Source: Desulfomicrobium baculatum DSM 4028 (GTDB lineage: Bacteria; Desulfobacterota; Desulfovibrionia; Desulfovibrionales; Desulfomicrobiaceae). From it: DNA of 64,000 bases. Below the pieces are notes generated by a model. The model made no database searches. It was not told the DNA's origin and saw only the letters and a list, made by a program, of their open reading frames with translations. Each line of letters opens with the position of its first letter. Positions within the stretch are counted from its first letter, which is position 1. The position numbers were made by a program, and so were the translations under genes. The stretch lies in the NCBI RefSeq assembly GCF_000023225.1, contig NC_013173.1, forward strand, positions 1,428,501-1,492,500, written 5' to 3'. This document shows, one piece after another, positions 24,836 through 32,913 of the stretch.

Positions 24836-25850
24836 CCTTGTCTACGGCCTTCTTGGGTATCCCCCCCGTCGCGACGAAGCAATTGCGATTCTCGGGATTG
24901 TCTTCCTCTTCATCCTCAATGTACTGATCGAAGTAGTGCGTGTTAAAGAACTTATTCCATGCGTCTAGTGCTTGATTTTTAGTGCAGTCGGGGTCGTCAA
25001 GGATTTCGAGCTTCGGGAGCCACTCGTTGAGCTTGGCCTGCAAATTGTCCATCTTGGCCTCGCGTCCGGACGCGAAATCCTCATCGAGATCGGGGGCGGG
25101 GTGCTGGGCGGTCTTGTCTCCTCTGTCCAGGCGGCACTTGAGGGCCTTCAAAAGAGCATGAAACGCATTGTCGTCACGGTCGCGCCGGGGAACGTACAGT
25201 TCGTCGACCAAGACGGAGAAGATCAAACCGCTGGGAAGGTTCCACGACGCCCGACTAGATGACCAAGCTTTGAGCAGGCACACAAGTCTACGCATCTGGT
25301 AGGGTTGATTGTCTTCCGGGCTTTTTTCGGGGACCACCTTCTTGAACCAGTTGGTTATGATCTGCGGATTCGACTCAATCCAGTCTGCGGCGGCCAGTTC
25401 GCGGTGTTCGGTGCCGTCGTCATCGGTCCACTCTCGATATACCGGAATGTCGACGTGGTAGCCAGCTGCGTAGTGTACGCGGACGCACTTTGGGAGACAC
25501 TCGGGCTTTTTCTTGAAACTTCCATCGTCAATGGCATCGCGGACCATCTGGCGAGCTGCCAACGCCGTCTTGTCCGCGCCCTGGGCACCTTTTAGGTCGT
25601 CACGGGAGAAGCAGGCCCCGTCATCGATGTCGTAGTCATCGTCAGGACGCTGGACCATTGTGTACATCGCGTAGGATCCCTGAATCAGATGATGTGTGGG
25701 CGTAGGCATCATGTTCTTTATCAAGCCATTCTTCAAGCGATTACGGTTTGTCTTACGACGCTCCTTCATCTCCTTCCTTTTATCTTCAGGCAGTTTGACC
25801 TCGCCCCCATAAAACGCAAACAATTCAGCATGAGTATTTATAGTGGTCAT
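24813..25850 (-). CDS. cdnA: CBASS CD-NTase, DncV-like cGAMP synthase
   Basis: A 345-residue nucleotidyltransferase. The catalytic core is GSYAMYTMV at residues 58-66, followed by the metal ligands in DDYDIDDG (Asp74 and Asp76), with a third acidic residue in YHVDIPVY. Order and spacing match the DncV-like clade A enzymes that make 3',3'-cGAMP-type dinucleotides from ATP and GTP on phage infection; the exact product cannot be read from sequence. The C-terminal tail ends ...GGDTTFG, a terminal Gly as expected for a Cap2 substrate. It overlaps the patatin gene by four bases. Confidence 0.9.
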   Translation of the reverse strand: MTTINTHAELFAFYGGEVKLPEDKRKEMKERRKTNRNRLKNGLIKNMMPTPTHHLIQGSYAMYTMVQRPDDDYDIDDGACFSRDDLKGAQGADKTALAARQMVRDAIDDGSFKKKPECLPKCVRVHYAAGYHVDIPVYREWTDDDGTEHRELAAADWIESNPQIITNWFKKVVPEKSPEDNQPYQMRRLVCLLKAWSSSRASWNLPSGLIFSVLVDELYVPRRDRDDNAFHALLKALKCRLDRGDKTAQHPAPDLDEDFASGREAKMDNLQAKLNEWLPKLEILDDPDCTKNQALDAWNKFFNTHYFDQYIEDEEEDNPENRNCFVATGGIPKKAVDKGGDTTFG

Positions 25851-26950
25851 TGATATACCTCCTCAAAAGGCTTCATTATCTCGAAAACCCGGCCTAAACG
25901 ACAAAGATCCTCGTCTCCGTTTTTGATTTTTCTAAGTACCTCCTGCGAATCATGTCTGGCCCTGTTTAGAAGAGCACGGACGGCCTTTTGTGAAGGATTG
26001 TCCAGTGTAAGGTGTTTGGCCTCTTTTGAGGAAGGAGACGAACATGGAAGGCGGACAATGGTGGCTTCACATTTTAAATATCTTGCAATGTGCGTGGCCA
26101 TAAAACTGTGTCCTGTGGCCTGGGCATCAATGGACAGGCTCAGAGGCTTTAAGCCGACGTGCCAAGCGAGCACTCCTCTATCGGGATTCGCAATGTCGTC
26201 TCCGCTTGCTGGCGAACATGTGCCAACGGAAAAGACCTCTATAGGCCGATCGTGATCGCCATTTAGTTCATTGATATGAAGGGCCTCGATGAGGCCCACC
26301 AAAACAGGATTGTTCGCCCATAGGCCGCCGTCGATAAAAAAACACTCGCGACTCTCATTTTGAGGGTCTTGTATCTCGGCAATCGGGAAGATAATCGGCG
26401 CGGCACTCGTCGCTAGGCAGACATCAGAAAGCTTAAAAAGACAGTCAATGGTGTATGTCGGGTCATGAGGTGTTTTGAAAACTTTACTAGTTGAGGTCCC
26501 CGCGTGGACCGCAGGGATGCATAGAGCAACTCTCCGTTCCTTGTAGAGGTCTGCCAATGTCGTGTGACCAAACACCTCTTCGAGTCTGGCCTTTAGGGCT
26601 AAGTTATTCGCGGACGAGGATATACTGTGCTTAATGGCCCAAGCCAGAAGCCACCCCAGACCAGAGGGTGCTGGACTTGGAAAAATCGAAGGACCGTGTT
26701 CGCGGTAAAGAGAGACCACAGCATTAGGGTGAAGCCCCTTTGCCAATGCGCAGGCCAGTATGCCTCCGGTGCTCGTCCCGGCAATCAGGTCGAAGCCGGT
26801 GCCGATGTCGAGGCCACTTTTCACGCCCCTTAACAGTGCATAGTGGTCCATTATGTCTTTTAGCAATGCGGCAGTGTACAGGCCGCGTATTCCACCGCCA
26901 TCTATGGTCAGGACTCGAAACGGTATTGCTTTATCCTCTGGCGAACACAC
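25847..26950 (-). CDS. capV: CBASS effector CapV, patatin-like phospholipase
   Basis: A 367-residue patatin-family lipase. It has the oxyanion-hole glycine string DGGGIRGLY at 17-25, the nucleophile Ser60 in GTSTGG, and the catalytic Asp in FIDGGLWANNP near 208. CapV is switched on by the CD-NTase product (cGAMP for the Vibrio enzyme) and degrades inner-membrane phospholipids, killing the infected cell. The frame opens with GTG at 26950, with GAGG seven bases upstream. It is the first gene of the four-gene operon (effector, CD-NTase, Cap2, Cap3), the classic type II order. Confidence 0.9.
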   Translation of the reverse strand: MCSPEDKAIPFRVLTIDGGGIRGLYTAALLKDIMDHYALLRGVKSGLDIGTGFDLIAGTSTGGILACALAKGLHPNAVVSLYREHGPSIFPSPAPSGLGWLLAWAIKHSISSSANNLALKARLEEVFGHTTLADLYKERRVALCIPAVHAGTSTSKVFKTPHDPTYTIDCLFKLSDVCLATSAAPIIFPIAEIQDPQNESRECFFIDGGLWANNPVLVGLIEALHINELNGDHDRPIEVFSVGTCSPASGDDIANPDRGVLAWHVGLKPLSLSIDAQATGHSFMATHIARYLKCEATIVRLPCSSPSSKEAKHLTLDNPSQKAVRALLNRARHDSQEVLRKIKNGDEDLCRLGRVFEIMKPFEEVYQ

Positions 26951-27021
26951 CGTGAAACCTCGTATTTTATGACAACTCTAAAAATTCGGACGATCAGTGG
27001 CCTAGAGTAGTCATTTAATCA

Positions 27022-27684
27022 TTAAAGATTTATAAATCCTGACACGCACTGGCCACAAACGATTGCTTCTAAATTGAATACGTAGTTTAGCCTGCTCTGT
27101 TCTTTATTTTGGAAAAATGATCTAGTAGAGGACTTTTTTTCTATTTTGTAAATATCCCATTGTCCATCATGTGTTCGGATAAGAAATGTTTTGTTAGCTT
27201 CGAGTGTTTTATTGGTAAAGTCGACAATGACTATGTCGCCATTTTTTAAGTATGAAATTGAGTCTTTTTTTTCATGGACCCAATAGCCAGTGTTTTTGGG
27301 TGTTAATTTATTCGTTTCCATAAAATGTTTTGTAAGAGGAATTCGGGGATTGATGTCACTGATGATCGGCCTTCCGTCATTAGTTATTTTTGAAATGTTA
27401 TTAATAAGGACGATGTTGTTATATAGAGAAATATGAAATGAGTCGTATTTCTCTCCAATTCCATATGCGATCCAGTCAAAGTTAAATCCCTTATCCTCGA
27501 ATCTTTTTTTCCATCCAGATGGTATGTGATTTTTTTTCAGCGCTGGGGTGATATTTGACCGATTACATTCTAATATCCTTGCAAGTGCTGAGTAGTTTCT
27601 TATAACTTTGGCATCAATTAATCTGTTATAAACTTCTTCGAATGTGATACCTGGGATCGCAGTATCGTAATTATTATCTGGCAT
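27022..27684 (-). CDS. CI-like repressor with S24-type C-terminal domain
   Basis: A 220-residue protein. The N-terminal domain (about 10-75) is the phage CI repressor helix-turn-helix type, with ALARILECNRSNITPALKK and the characteristic FNFDWIAYG. The C-terminal domain resembles LexA/S24: DSISYLKNGDIVIVDF holds a Ser at the self-cleavage nucleophile position, and a Lys occurs later near WDIYKIEKK. Such repressors are inactivated by RecA during DNA damage. It lies 71 bases upstream of capV on the same strand and may regulate CBASS or be a prophage relic. AT-rich codon use differs from the CBASS genes. Confidence 0.75.
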   Translation of the reverse strand: MPDNNYDTAIPGITFEEVYNRLIDAKVIRNYSALARILECNRSNITPALKKNHIPSGWKKRFEDKGFNFDWIAYGIGEKYDSFHISLYNNIVLINNISKITNDGRPIISDINPRIPLTKHFMETNKLTPKNTGYWVHEKKDSISYLKNGDIVIVDFTNKTLEANKTFLIRTHDGQWDIYKIEKKSSTRSFFQNKEQSRLNYVFNLEAIVCGQCVSGFINL

Positions 27685-27720
27685 TGTGTGTGTTATTCTT
27701 GATAAAAAGTTGGCGGGGCA

Positions 27721-27744
27721 TGGAGGGGAGATGTCTCCCCTCCA
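27721..27744. promoter_or_regulatory. 24-bp perfect palindrome upstream of CI-like gene
   Basis: An 11-bp stem (TGGAGGGGAGA / TCTCCCCTCCA) is separated by two bases and is perfectly symmetric. It lies 37 bases upstream of the repressor start at 27684 and contains Shine-Dalgarno-like GGAGGGG on both strands. It could be the repressor's operator or an RNA hairpin that sequesters a ribosome-binding site. No T-run follows. Confidence 0.45.
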
Positions 27745-27788
27745 GCACTTCTCCTATGCAATTTGCTATGGCTTCCTCAATATACACG

Positions 27789-27854
27789 CTATAATGATGG
27801 TCTATGCTGCCCCAGAAGTGCTGTTCCCGCCATTAGTAACGTTAATTCAGTCAT
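27789..27854 (-). CDS. Possible 21-residue hydrophobic peptide
   Basis: A frame of 21 codons, MTELTLLMAGTALLGQHRPSL, has AGGAG nine bases before its ATG. The middle is hydrophobic, so it could be a leader peptide or a small type I-like toxin. It reads toward the 24-bp palindrome and the CI-like gene. The flanks (27,685-28,081) are otherwise empty and AT-rich. Weak call based only on the ribosome-binding site and composition. Confidence 0.25.
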   Translation of the reverse strand: MTELTLLMAGTALLGQHRPSL

Positions 27855-28081
27855 CTTTGTTGCTCCTATGTCAAATTTCGAAGTAAATGTTGATTGAACT
27901 ATTCCAATTTCAACATCAAAGAAATTTGGGGTGAAGCCGATCAAGAAGATAAGTATATCAATTATTCCATAGCTAGCGAATAGGCATTATTATGATATAT
28001 AAATTGTATTATATTTTCTGGAGAATCATGTCTTGGAATTTCGATAAATATCGACCTTCGTCTCCAAACACTTTCTCAATC

Positions 28082-28414
28082 TTAAATCAGTGGCACCAAG
28101 CTCATACCACCCCCCCCGGGCTTTTGGTAGAAATCAAGGCCTCGACCAATTTTTATTACCCATCCGTTATTGAATCTGATTTCTCGGTCGTGAATTTTTG
28201 GATTCAAGTTAATATCCAATTCAACATCAATCTCAAGCAAGCTTTGCTTAAGCTCATCCAACTTGGCGTGCATATCAGCGTGCCGGTTGTTATCATCATA
28301 ACTCGTGATGAGCGAAATTTTACGAATGGTACCTTCTTTGATAACCGTTTCGCAGAATCGTACAAAGTTTTGAATTTGATGAGGAATACGAATATATGGG
28401 TCTTCGACTGTCAC
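28082..28414 (-). pseudogene. MIT C-terminal-domain fragment behind brxL
   Basis: About 110 codons from a GTG at 28414 encode a near-complete MIT_C (PLD-like) domain: VEDPYIRIPHQIQNFVRF at the start, ISLITSYDDNN, then IHDREIRFNNGWVIKIGRGL and DFYQKPGG at the end. Homology seems to extend a few codons before the GTG (GSCLSGTTVV), up to a stop codon, and there is no ribosome-binding site, so it is probably the remnant of a longer protein. It sits 115 bases past the BrxL stop in the same direction. It may be the detached tail of an ancestral BREX gene or an unrelated protein fragment. A plus-strand frame opposite it is a shadow. Confidence 0.55.
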
Positions 28415-28529
28415 AACAGTTGTTCCAGAAAGACATGACCCGACAATTGGGCATTAAGCACCTGTCTCTTTGAGTCCTTATGTACAGATAAATTATAGTA
28501 ATATAAGTAAAATTCGAATTAAATAGTTT

Positions 28530-30587
28530 TTATTCAATAATTGCTTTCAATAACGCATCTTTAGCGTCAGAATAGAACTGAATATCGACTTTTGTCGCCA
28601 TATCATCTGATAAATCGAATAATTGCTTTCGACATGAAACTGGAATTAAAAGAGACGTCGCTCCTTTTTCCACTGCTATTTCGGCAATATTTACTGGATT
28701 ATGAATTGATTCAATTGAACCGCCAAGATTAATTTCGCCTACCAGTATAAGCCCGCCCCGCACGCTTTTTTTGAGCAGGGCAGTGCATAACGCCACCAGA
28801 GCCGCAACTCCGATCTTGGCTCCTGATTTTGAGGCATCAAAGGCCCTAAGTTGAGCTGTGAATTCGTGGTGCCTTGGGTCTTTGTCTCCGACCAGTTGGC
28901 TTGCCCGTGAGTAGAGATTTTGCTCGGCGCATCCGATGCTTTCCCGGAATGCCGGTGGAATAGGTTTGTTGAGAACCTTCAGCCCAGAGCCTGGTCCTTC
29001 GTTAACTTCGATTCGGTAGAGTCCAGGATTTTCGCCATTACCACCCGGGCTGATGGCCCAGACTTGACCAGGCTCAAGAGGATCTGTTCCGATGCTGTTG
29101 TCGCTTTGAAGTTCCGGTGTTGAAACGAATTTCTCCACACCGTCCGTCCCCATCACATAACTGAAATGGGTATTTCGGAATTCGGCGGCACCGATTCTTT
29201 TTTGCTGTTCCTTTACGCGTCTTCGAGATTCCATGGCGATTCTGACCGCCCATTCAATGTCTTCCTCTGGAATCTGTTGTGTGCCGTCAGGATGAAGAAG
29301 TTTAAGCAGCCCGCTCACGGTTTTGTTCACGGCATTGGTGTCCCGACCTGACAGTGCGCCACCATAGAAAACTCTGTTTTGAAGCTGTGAGACACGGCTC
29401 TGATTTCGGAGTTGGGTCCAACACTCTGAAAGGAAATCGCTGACCAATCCGAAATGATTGGTTAGCAGCTCCTTGCTGATTTTGGGTACATCCCAGCCTG
29501 GTAGGAATGCGTGCAATCGGTCCATGAAGGCAGTGTCATCCCTCATTTCGGCTGGCATTGGGCCAAAAAGATGGCCGACCCGTTGCTGGTGTTCCACGTC
29601 AACATCGAAGTTGCCTACCATGACAACACTTCCGTCCGCCCTGATACTCTCCTTTCCACGGCTGAATTCACCGGACTCCATGTAGCCCTTCATGATGTTT
29701 ACGCCGTCTTTCTGGTCGAAAGATATCCCGGAAATTTCATCAAAGCAGACGACATCGTATTGGCAAACAAGCCCTTTTTGTCCGGTGCCCATATGCACGA
29801 ACATTCTGGCTACAGTAGCCTTTCCACCGGATATCAAGTGGGCATAAGGAGAAACCTGCTGGAATAGATGACTTTTGCCGGTTCCACGAGGACCAAGTTC
29901 GACCATATTGAAGTTACGCTCAACAAAAGGAACCATACGCAAAAAGAGGGCATTTTGCTGTCGTTCCGACAGCGCGGAATCCTCGATGCCAATTGAGCGC
30001 AGAAGTAATGTCTTCCACTCCTTGGTGGAGAACTGTGCTCTTGCTTCGCCAAGTTTCTCCAGGACATCTCGATTCGAAAGTTGGATCTCCCGCAAACCGT
30101 CAATTCCGAAAGGGCGTCCAGTTTTTTCTTGGGCAATTATCGGGTCGTAGCCAAGTGTGATCTCAGCGTAAAAGCCTCCGGTCAGCATGCGCTCGTGTTT
30201 GCTGACAACGGCGGCCTCAATGCGTGCGTCTGTGAGCCTTAAGCTAGGCAGGGTCGCCAGGTAGGAATCGGATTTGGCATCAAGACGGGCGGATACAAGG
30301 TCGATGATTTTGACCTGTCCCTTCTCCCTGGCGCGAGATTTGAAAAGTTCTTCCTCGCCAGCCTTGACGGTGCGATCCAGGAGTTGCCGTTGGACAATGC
30401 CCAGACCTTCATCGATCTCATCCTGATCGATACTGGCGCAATACCTGCCGAGCAAAAATTCTACGACATAGGTTGGAACAGGAAACTGTCTGCTGAAGGT
30501 TCGAACCAGGTCCTTGCGAACCAGATAACCTTCAAACGTCGAGGCCGCTTTGCGATCAATTGCGTCCAAATTCATATGGTTATCCAC
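28530..30587 (-). CDS. brxL: BREX BrxL, Lon-like AAA+ protein
   Basis: A 685-residue protein matching BrxL. The N-terminal region begins DRKAASTFEGYLVRKDLVR. A central AAA+ module has Walker A LGPRGTGKSHLF near 235 and Walker B VVCFDEISG. The C-terminal Lon-type protease-fold domain (about 590-685) contains SKSGAKIGVAALVALC and LILVGEINLGGSIESI. BrxL assembles on DNA and is required for type I BREX defence, while the methylation function needs other subunits. It is the last intact gene of the operon and overlaps pglZ by eight bases. Confidence 0.92.
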   Translation of the reverse strand: MDNHMNLDAIDRKAASTFEGYLVRKDLVRTFSRQFPVPTYVVEFLLGRYCASIDQDEIDEGLGIVQRQLLDRTVKAGEEELFKSRAREKGQVKIIDLVSARLDAKSDSYLATLPSLRLTDARIEAAVVSKHERMLTGGFYAEITLGYDPIIAQEKTGRPFGIDGLREIQLSNRDVLEKLGEARAQFSTKEWKTLLLRSIGIEDSALSERQQNALFLRMVPFVERNFNMVELGPRGTGKSHLFQQVSPYAHLISGGKATVARMFVHMGTGQKGLVCQYDVVCFDEISGISFDQKDGVNIMKGYMESGEFSRGKESIRADGSVVMVGNFDVDVEHQQRVGHLFGPMPAEMRDDTAFMDRLHAFLPGWDVPKISKELLTNHFGLVSDFLSECWTQLRNQSRVSQLQNRVFYGGALSGRDTNAVNKTVSGLLKLLHPDGTQQIPEEDIEWAVRIAMESRRRVKEQQKRIGAAEFRNTHFSYVMGTDGVEKFVSTPELQSDNSIGTDPLEPGQVWAISPGGNGENPGLYRIEVNEGPGSGLKVLNKPIPPAFRESIGCAEQNLYSRASQLVGDKDPRHHEFTAQLRAFDASKSGAKIGVAALVALCTALLKKSVRGGLILVGEINLGGSIESIHNPVNIAEIAVEKGATSLLIPVSCRKQLFDLSDDMATKVDIQFYSDAKDALLKAIIE

Positions 30588-32913
30588 CGATTCGTGTCGA
30601 AATTTGTGTTGTCACTGTGCCCGCATCATTGGTTAGCACGATAAAAGCATCTGTTCCGTCCAGATCCCCGTCCATGTCAACGATCAGCACAGAAGCGCGT
30701 CCGTCATCTTCAATGGGTTTGGCTTGATTGATGAGGGAAGTATCTGCATCTTCTGCAAATTTGCGGACGTCGAGTTGAAGCCCGCTCAATGCGCCTTGGG
30801 CTAGCACGGAACAGCGTAAGCCTTTCCATCGGACTTCAGCGATGGTGACGGCTTCTTGAAGAGAATCTGAAGATACAATCAGGTCCAAGGTTAAGCATTC
30901 TTGAAGGCTTAAACCACCATGGGTGTATTCTTCGTTGCTTCGGAAGCAACTGATTCCATCGGCCAGAACGACTGACTCGTCAGGATTCCAATGCCAAGGA
31001 AATATGCGATGATCGGTAATTGCACCGGATTTTATCAGGGCGCACCGACCCCATTTGCTTTCAGAAACGGCGCTGGGCAGGTTTGATTTTGGCAGACCAC
31101 CAGGCAGGAGGAGCCAGCCATGATCAGTGACTACTCGAATGCGAGACCATCCCGCAGAAAGCAGGGCTTCGATTCTTTCGGCAACTTCTGCCAAGAGGGC
31201 CGGGAGCTGCTTCGCAAGCTTCGCTCCCCGTTCGTGCCCTTCGTGATCGATGTTGCCGATCTCCACCCAAAGTTTGTTGACCGTGGACGCGACGGGGTAG
31301 CCTTGGCAAATTGGGGCTGGAATCGGATCTTTGGCTCGGATTACCATCCAGCCTGAGTCTTTGAGAGCTTTCTCGAATTGATACGGAGACATCGCTTGAA
31401 AGTCTGTGGAACTTGGATTCTCCGCAGCACTGGTTGAGGCCAAAGGTGCCACTGCTGGCTTTCCCGTCCCTGTCACACTTGGCAATGCAGCCCATCGAAT
31501 TTGCTCCTTAACGACAGCACCTTTTGATGCAAGGATGGACTTTAAACGCCGAGCGGAATCAGCACGCAAACCGTCGACAAAGACAATGCAGCTTTCGGCA
31601 TCAGACGAAAGGTTATCAATCTTCGCTATTGGTTCCCAAATATTTTGCAGATGGCGGGCGGAGTCCTCCAACCAGGGAAGGTAGACGCTTCGAATCGCCA
31701 CTGTCACGGCGTTGAAATCTTCACTGCTTTCCACGCATGCAAGCGCGGACAAAACTGCATCGTCGGCTTTCCAGGCACTGTTCAGGTAAGCTTGGACTAC
31801 GTCATCCAGAGAGCCTGCGTTCAAAGATTTCCGTATTTCTGACGCCATTACCATCAAATGCTCTAAGGCTAGGGCTAAAGACGCTTCTCGCAGTTCCGCC
31901 CACACCAGACTACGGCGTGCGACATGGTGCTGTTCAAACTTGATAAGTTCAGTGCGGCATGTGGATGCATCATGCTTTGCAAGGGACAATAGCCCTTGGC
32001 GTAACGCCGTTTCTTGCAACTCGTTCCATTGTGGCCAGCCTTCATACTCCGATGCTTTGCCCATGCTCCACAGCATCGAGTTTCCGGGCATTTTGCATTT
32101 TTTGATTTGTGCGGGGATATTAGGATACCTGTTGGGCGCTTCGCAAAACCTATCCCACACGGTTTTCCACGGACCTTCTCTCAAAGCGAGTCGCTCAGAG
32201 GCAACAAGGGGGCCGTCTTTTTCAGGATGGATGCCAAACTGAGAACGGCAAACCTCAATAAACGCCAGCCATTCGTTTTCACTAGAGTTGGTTCGGTATT
32301 TTTCTGAGTGGTCGATCCACTCCAAAATTTGCCGACGCGGATCACCGATCAGAAGTTTTTTGAAAAATTCGGCATCAAGCCGTTTGTTTTTTAATGGCTC
32401 GACTTCTTCATCCAGCAGGCGGCTGAGAGCCAGTAGCATAGACTGTTTGGTGTCGTTGTCTTGGGCAACGTCTAGGCCCAAGCCCCCTTGGGCTGATCTT
32501 AGAAAGGCGAGAATGGTCCAGTCCTTTGCATTGCTTTGATTCCAGATCGTTCCCCGGTATTGCAACTCAGCAAGTGGTTTCAGGTGTTCCGGACAATTTT
32601 CAACAGCGCGCAAGTCTTGCCTACTTACACCAGGAAGATACAGGATCGGCGTCTGATTTAACGGCCTTGGGATGTTGGATAATGTATTAGCCAGGACACA
32701 ACGTAGCCAGATGGCCGGGCCAGTCCTCTTGTCCGAGGAGTAGTCTCCAAGGATGAATAGTTCCGGAAGCTCATCAAGCAGGAGCAGAATGATTCCTTCC
32801 CACTGTCTTTCTTTGTCTGGCCAAAGGATGCAGACGGGAGGTGTCTGGATTTCTGGGTTGTGATTGCCTGAACTACGGATTGTATTGGCTAGTTCCTTGA
32901 GGATGTTAGGCAC
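30580..32913 (-). CDS. pglZ: BREX PglZ, type B alkaline-phosphatase-fold protein
   Basis: A 777-residue PglZ protein. The alkaline-phosphatase superfamily core shows IVFVDGLRADSARRLKSIL near 440 (metal-binding Asp plus nucleophile position) and VVTDHGWLLLPGG near 596 (Asp-His metal ligands). Its length and N-terminus fit the PglZ type B group rather than the longer type A. PglZ is essential for BREX modification and defence and has nuclease or phosphatase-like activity in studied cases. The start is GTG at 32913, overlapping the AIPR stop by eight bases. Confidence 0.9.
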   Translation of the reverse strand: MPNILKELANTIRSSGNHNPEIQTPPVCILWPDKERQWEGIILLLLDELPELFILGDYSSDKRTGPAIWLRCVLANTLSNIPRPLNQTPILYLPGVSRQDLRAVENCPEHLKPLAELQYRGTIWNQSNAKDWTILAFLRSAQGGLGLDVAQDNDTKQSMLLALSRLLDEEVEPLKNKRLDAEFFKKLLIGDPRRQILEWIDHSEKYRTNSSENEWLAFIEVCRSQFGIHPEKDGPLVASERLALREGPWKTVWDRFCEAPNRYPNIPAQIKKCKMPGNSMLWSMGKASEYEGWPQWNELQETALRQGLLSLAKHDASTCRTELIKFEQHHVARRSLVWAELREASLALALEHLMVMASEIRKSLNAGSLDDVVQAYLNSAWKADDAVLSALACVESSEDFNAVTVAIRSVYLPWLEDSARHLQNIWEPIAKIDNLSSDAESCIVFVDGLRADSARRLKSILASKGAVVKEQIRWAALPSVTGTGKPAVAPLASTSAAENPSSTDFQAMSPYQFEKALKDSGWMVIRAKDPIPAPICQGYPVASTVNKLWVEIGNIDHEGHERGAKLAKQLPALLAEVAERIEALLSAGWSRIRVVTDHGWLLLPGGLPKSNLPSAVSESKWGRCALIKSGAITDHRIFPWHWNPDESVVLADGISCFRSNEEYTHGGLSLQECLTLDLIVSSDSLQEAVTIAEVRWKGLRCSVLAQGALSGLQLDVRKFAEDADTSLINQAKPIEDDGRASVLIVDMDGDLDGTDAFIVLTNDAGTVTTQISTRIGG

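Noticed and set aside
27992-28438. 148-codon plus-strand frame
   Set aside because: It is antisense to the MIT C-terminal domain fragment, which has clear family motifs; the plus-strand product has none.
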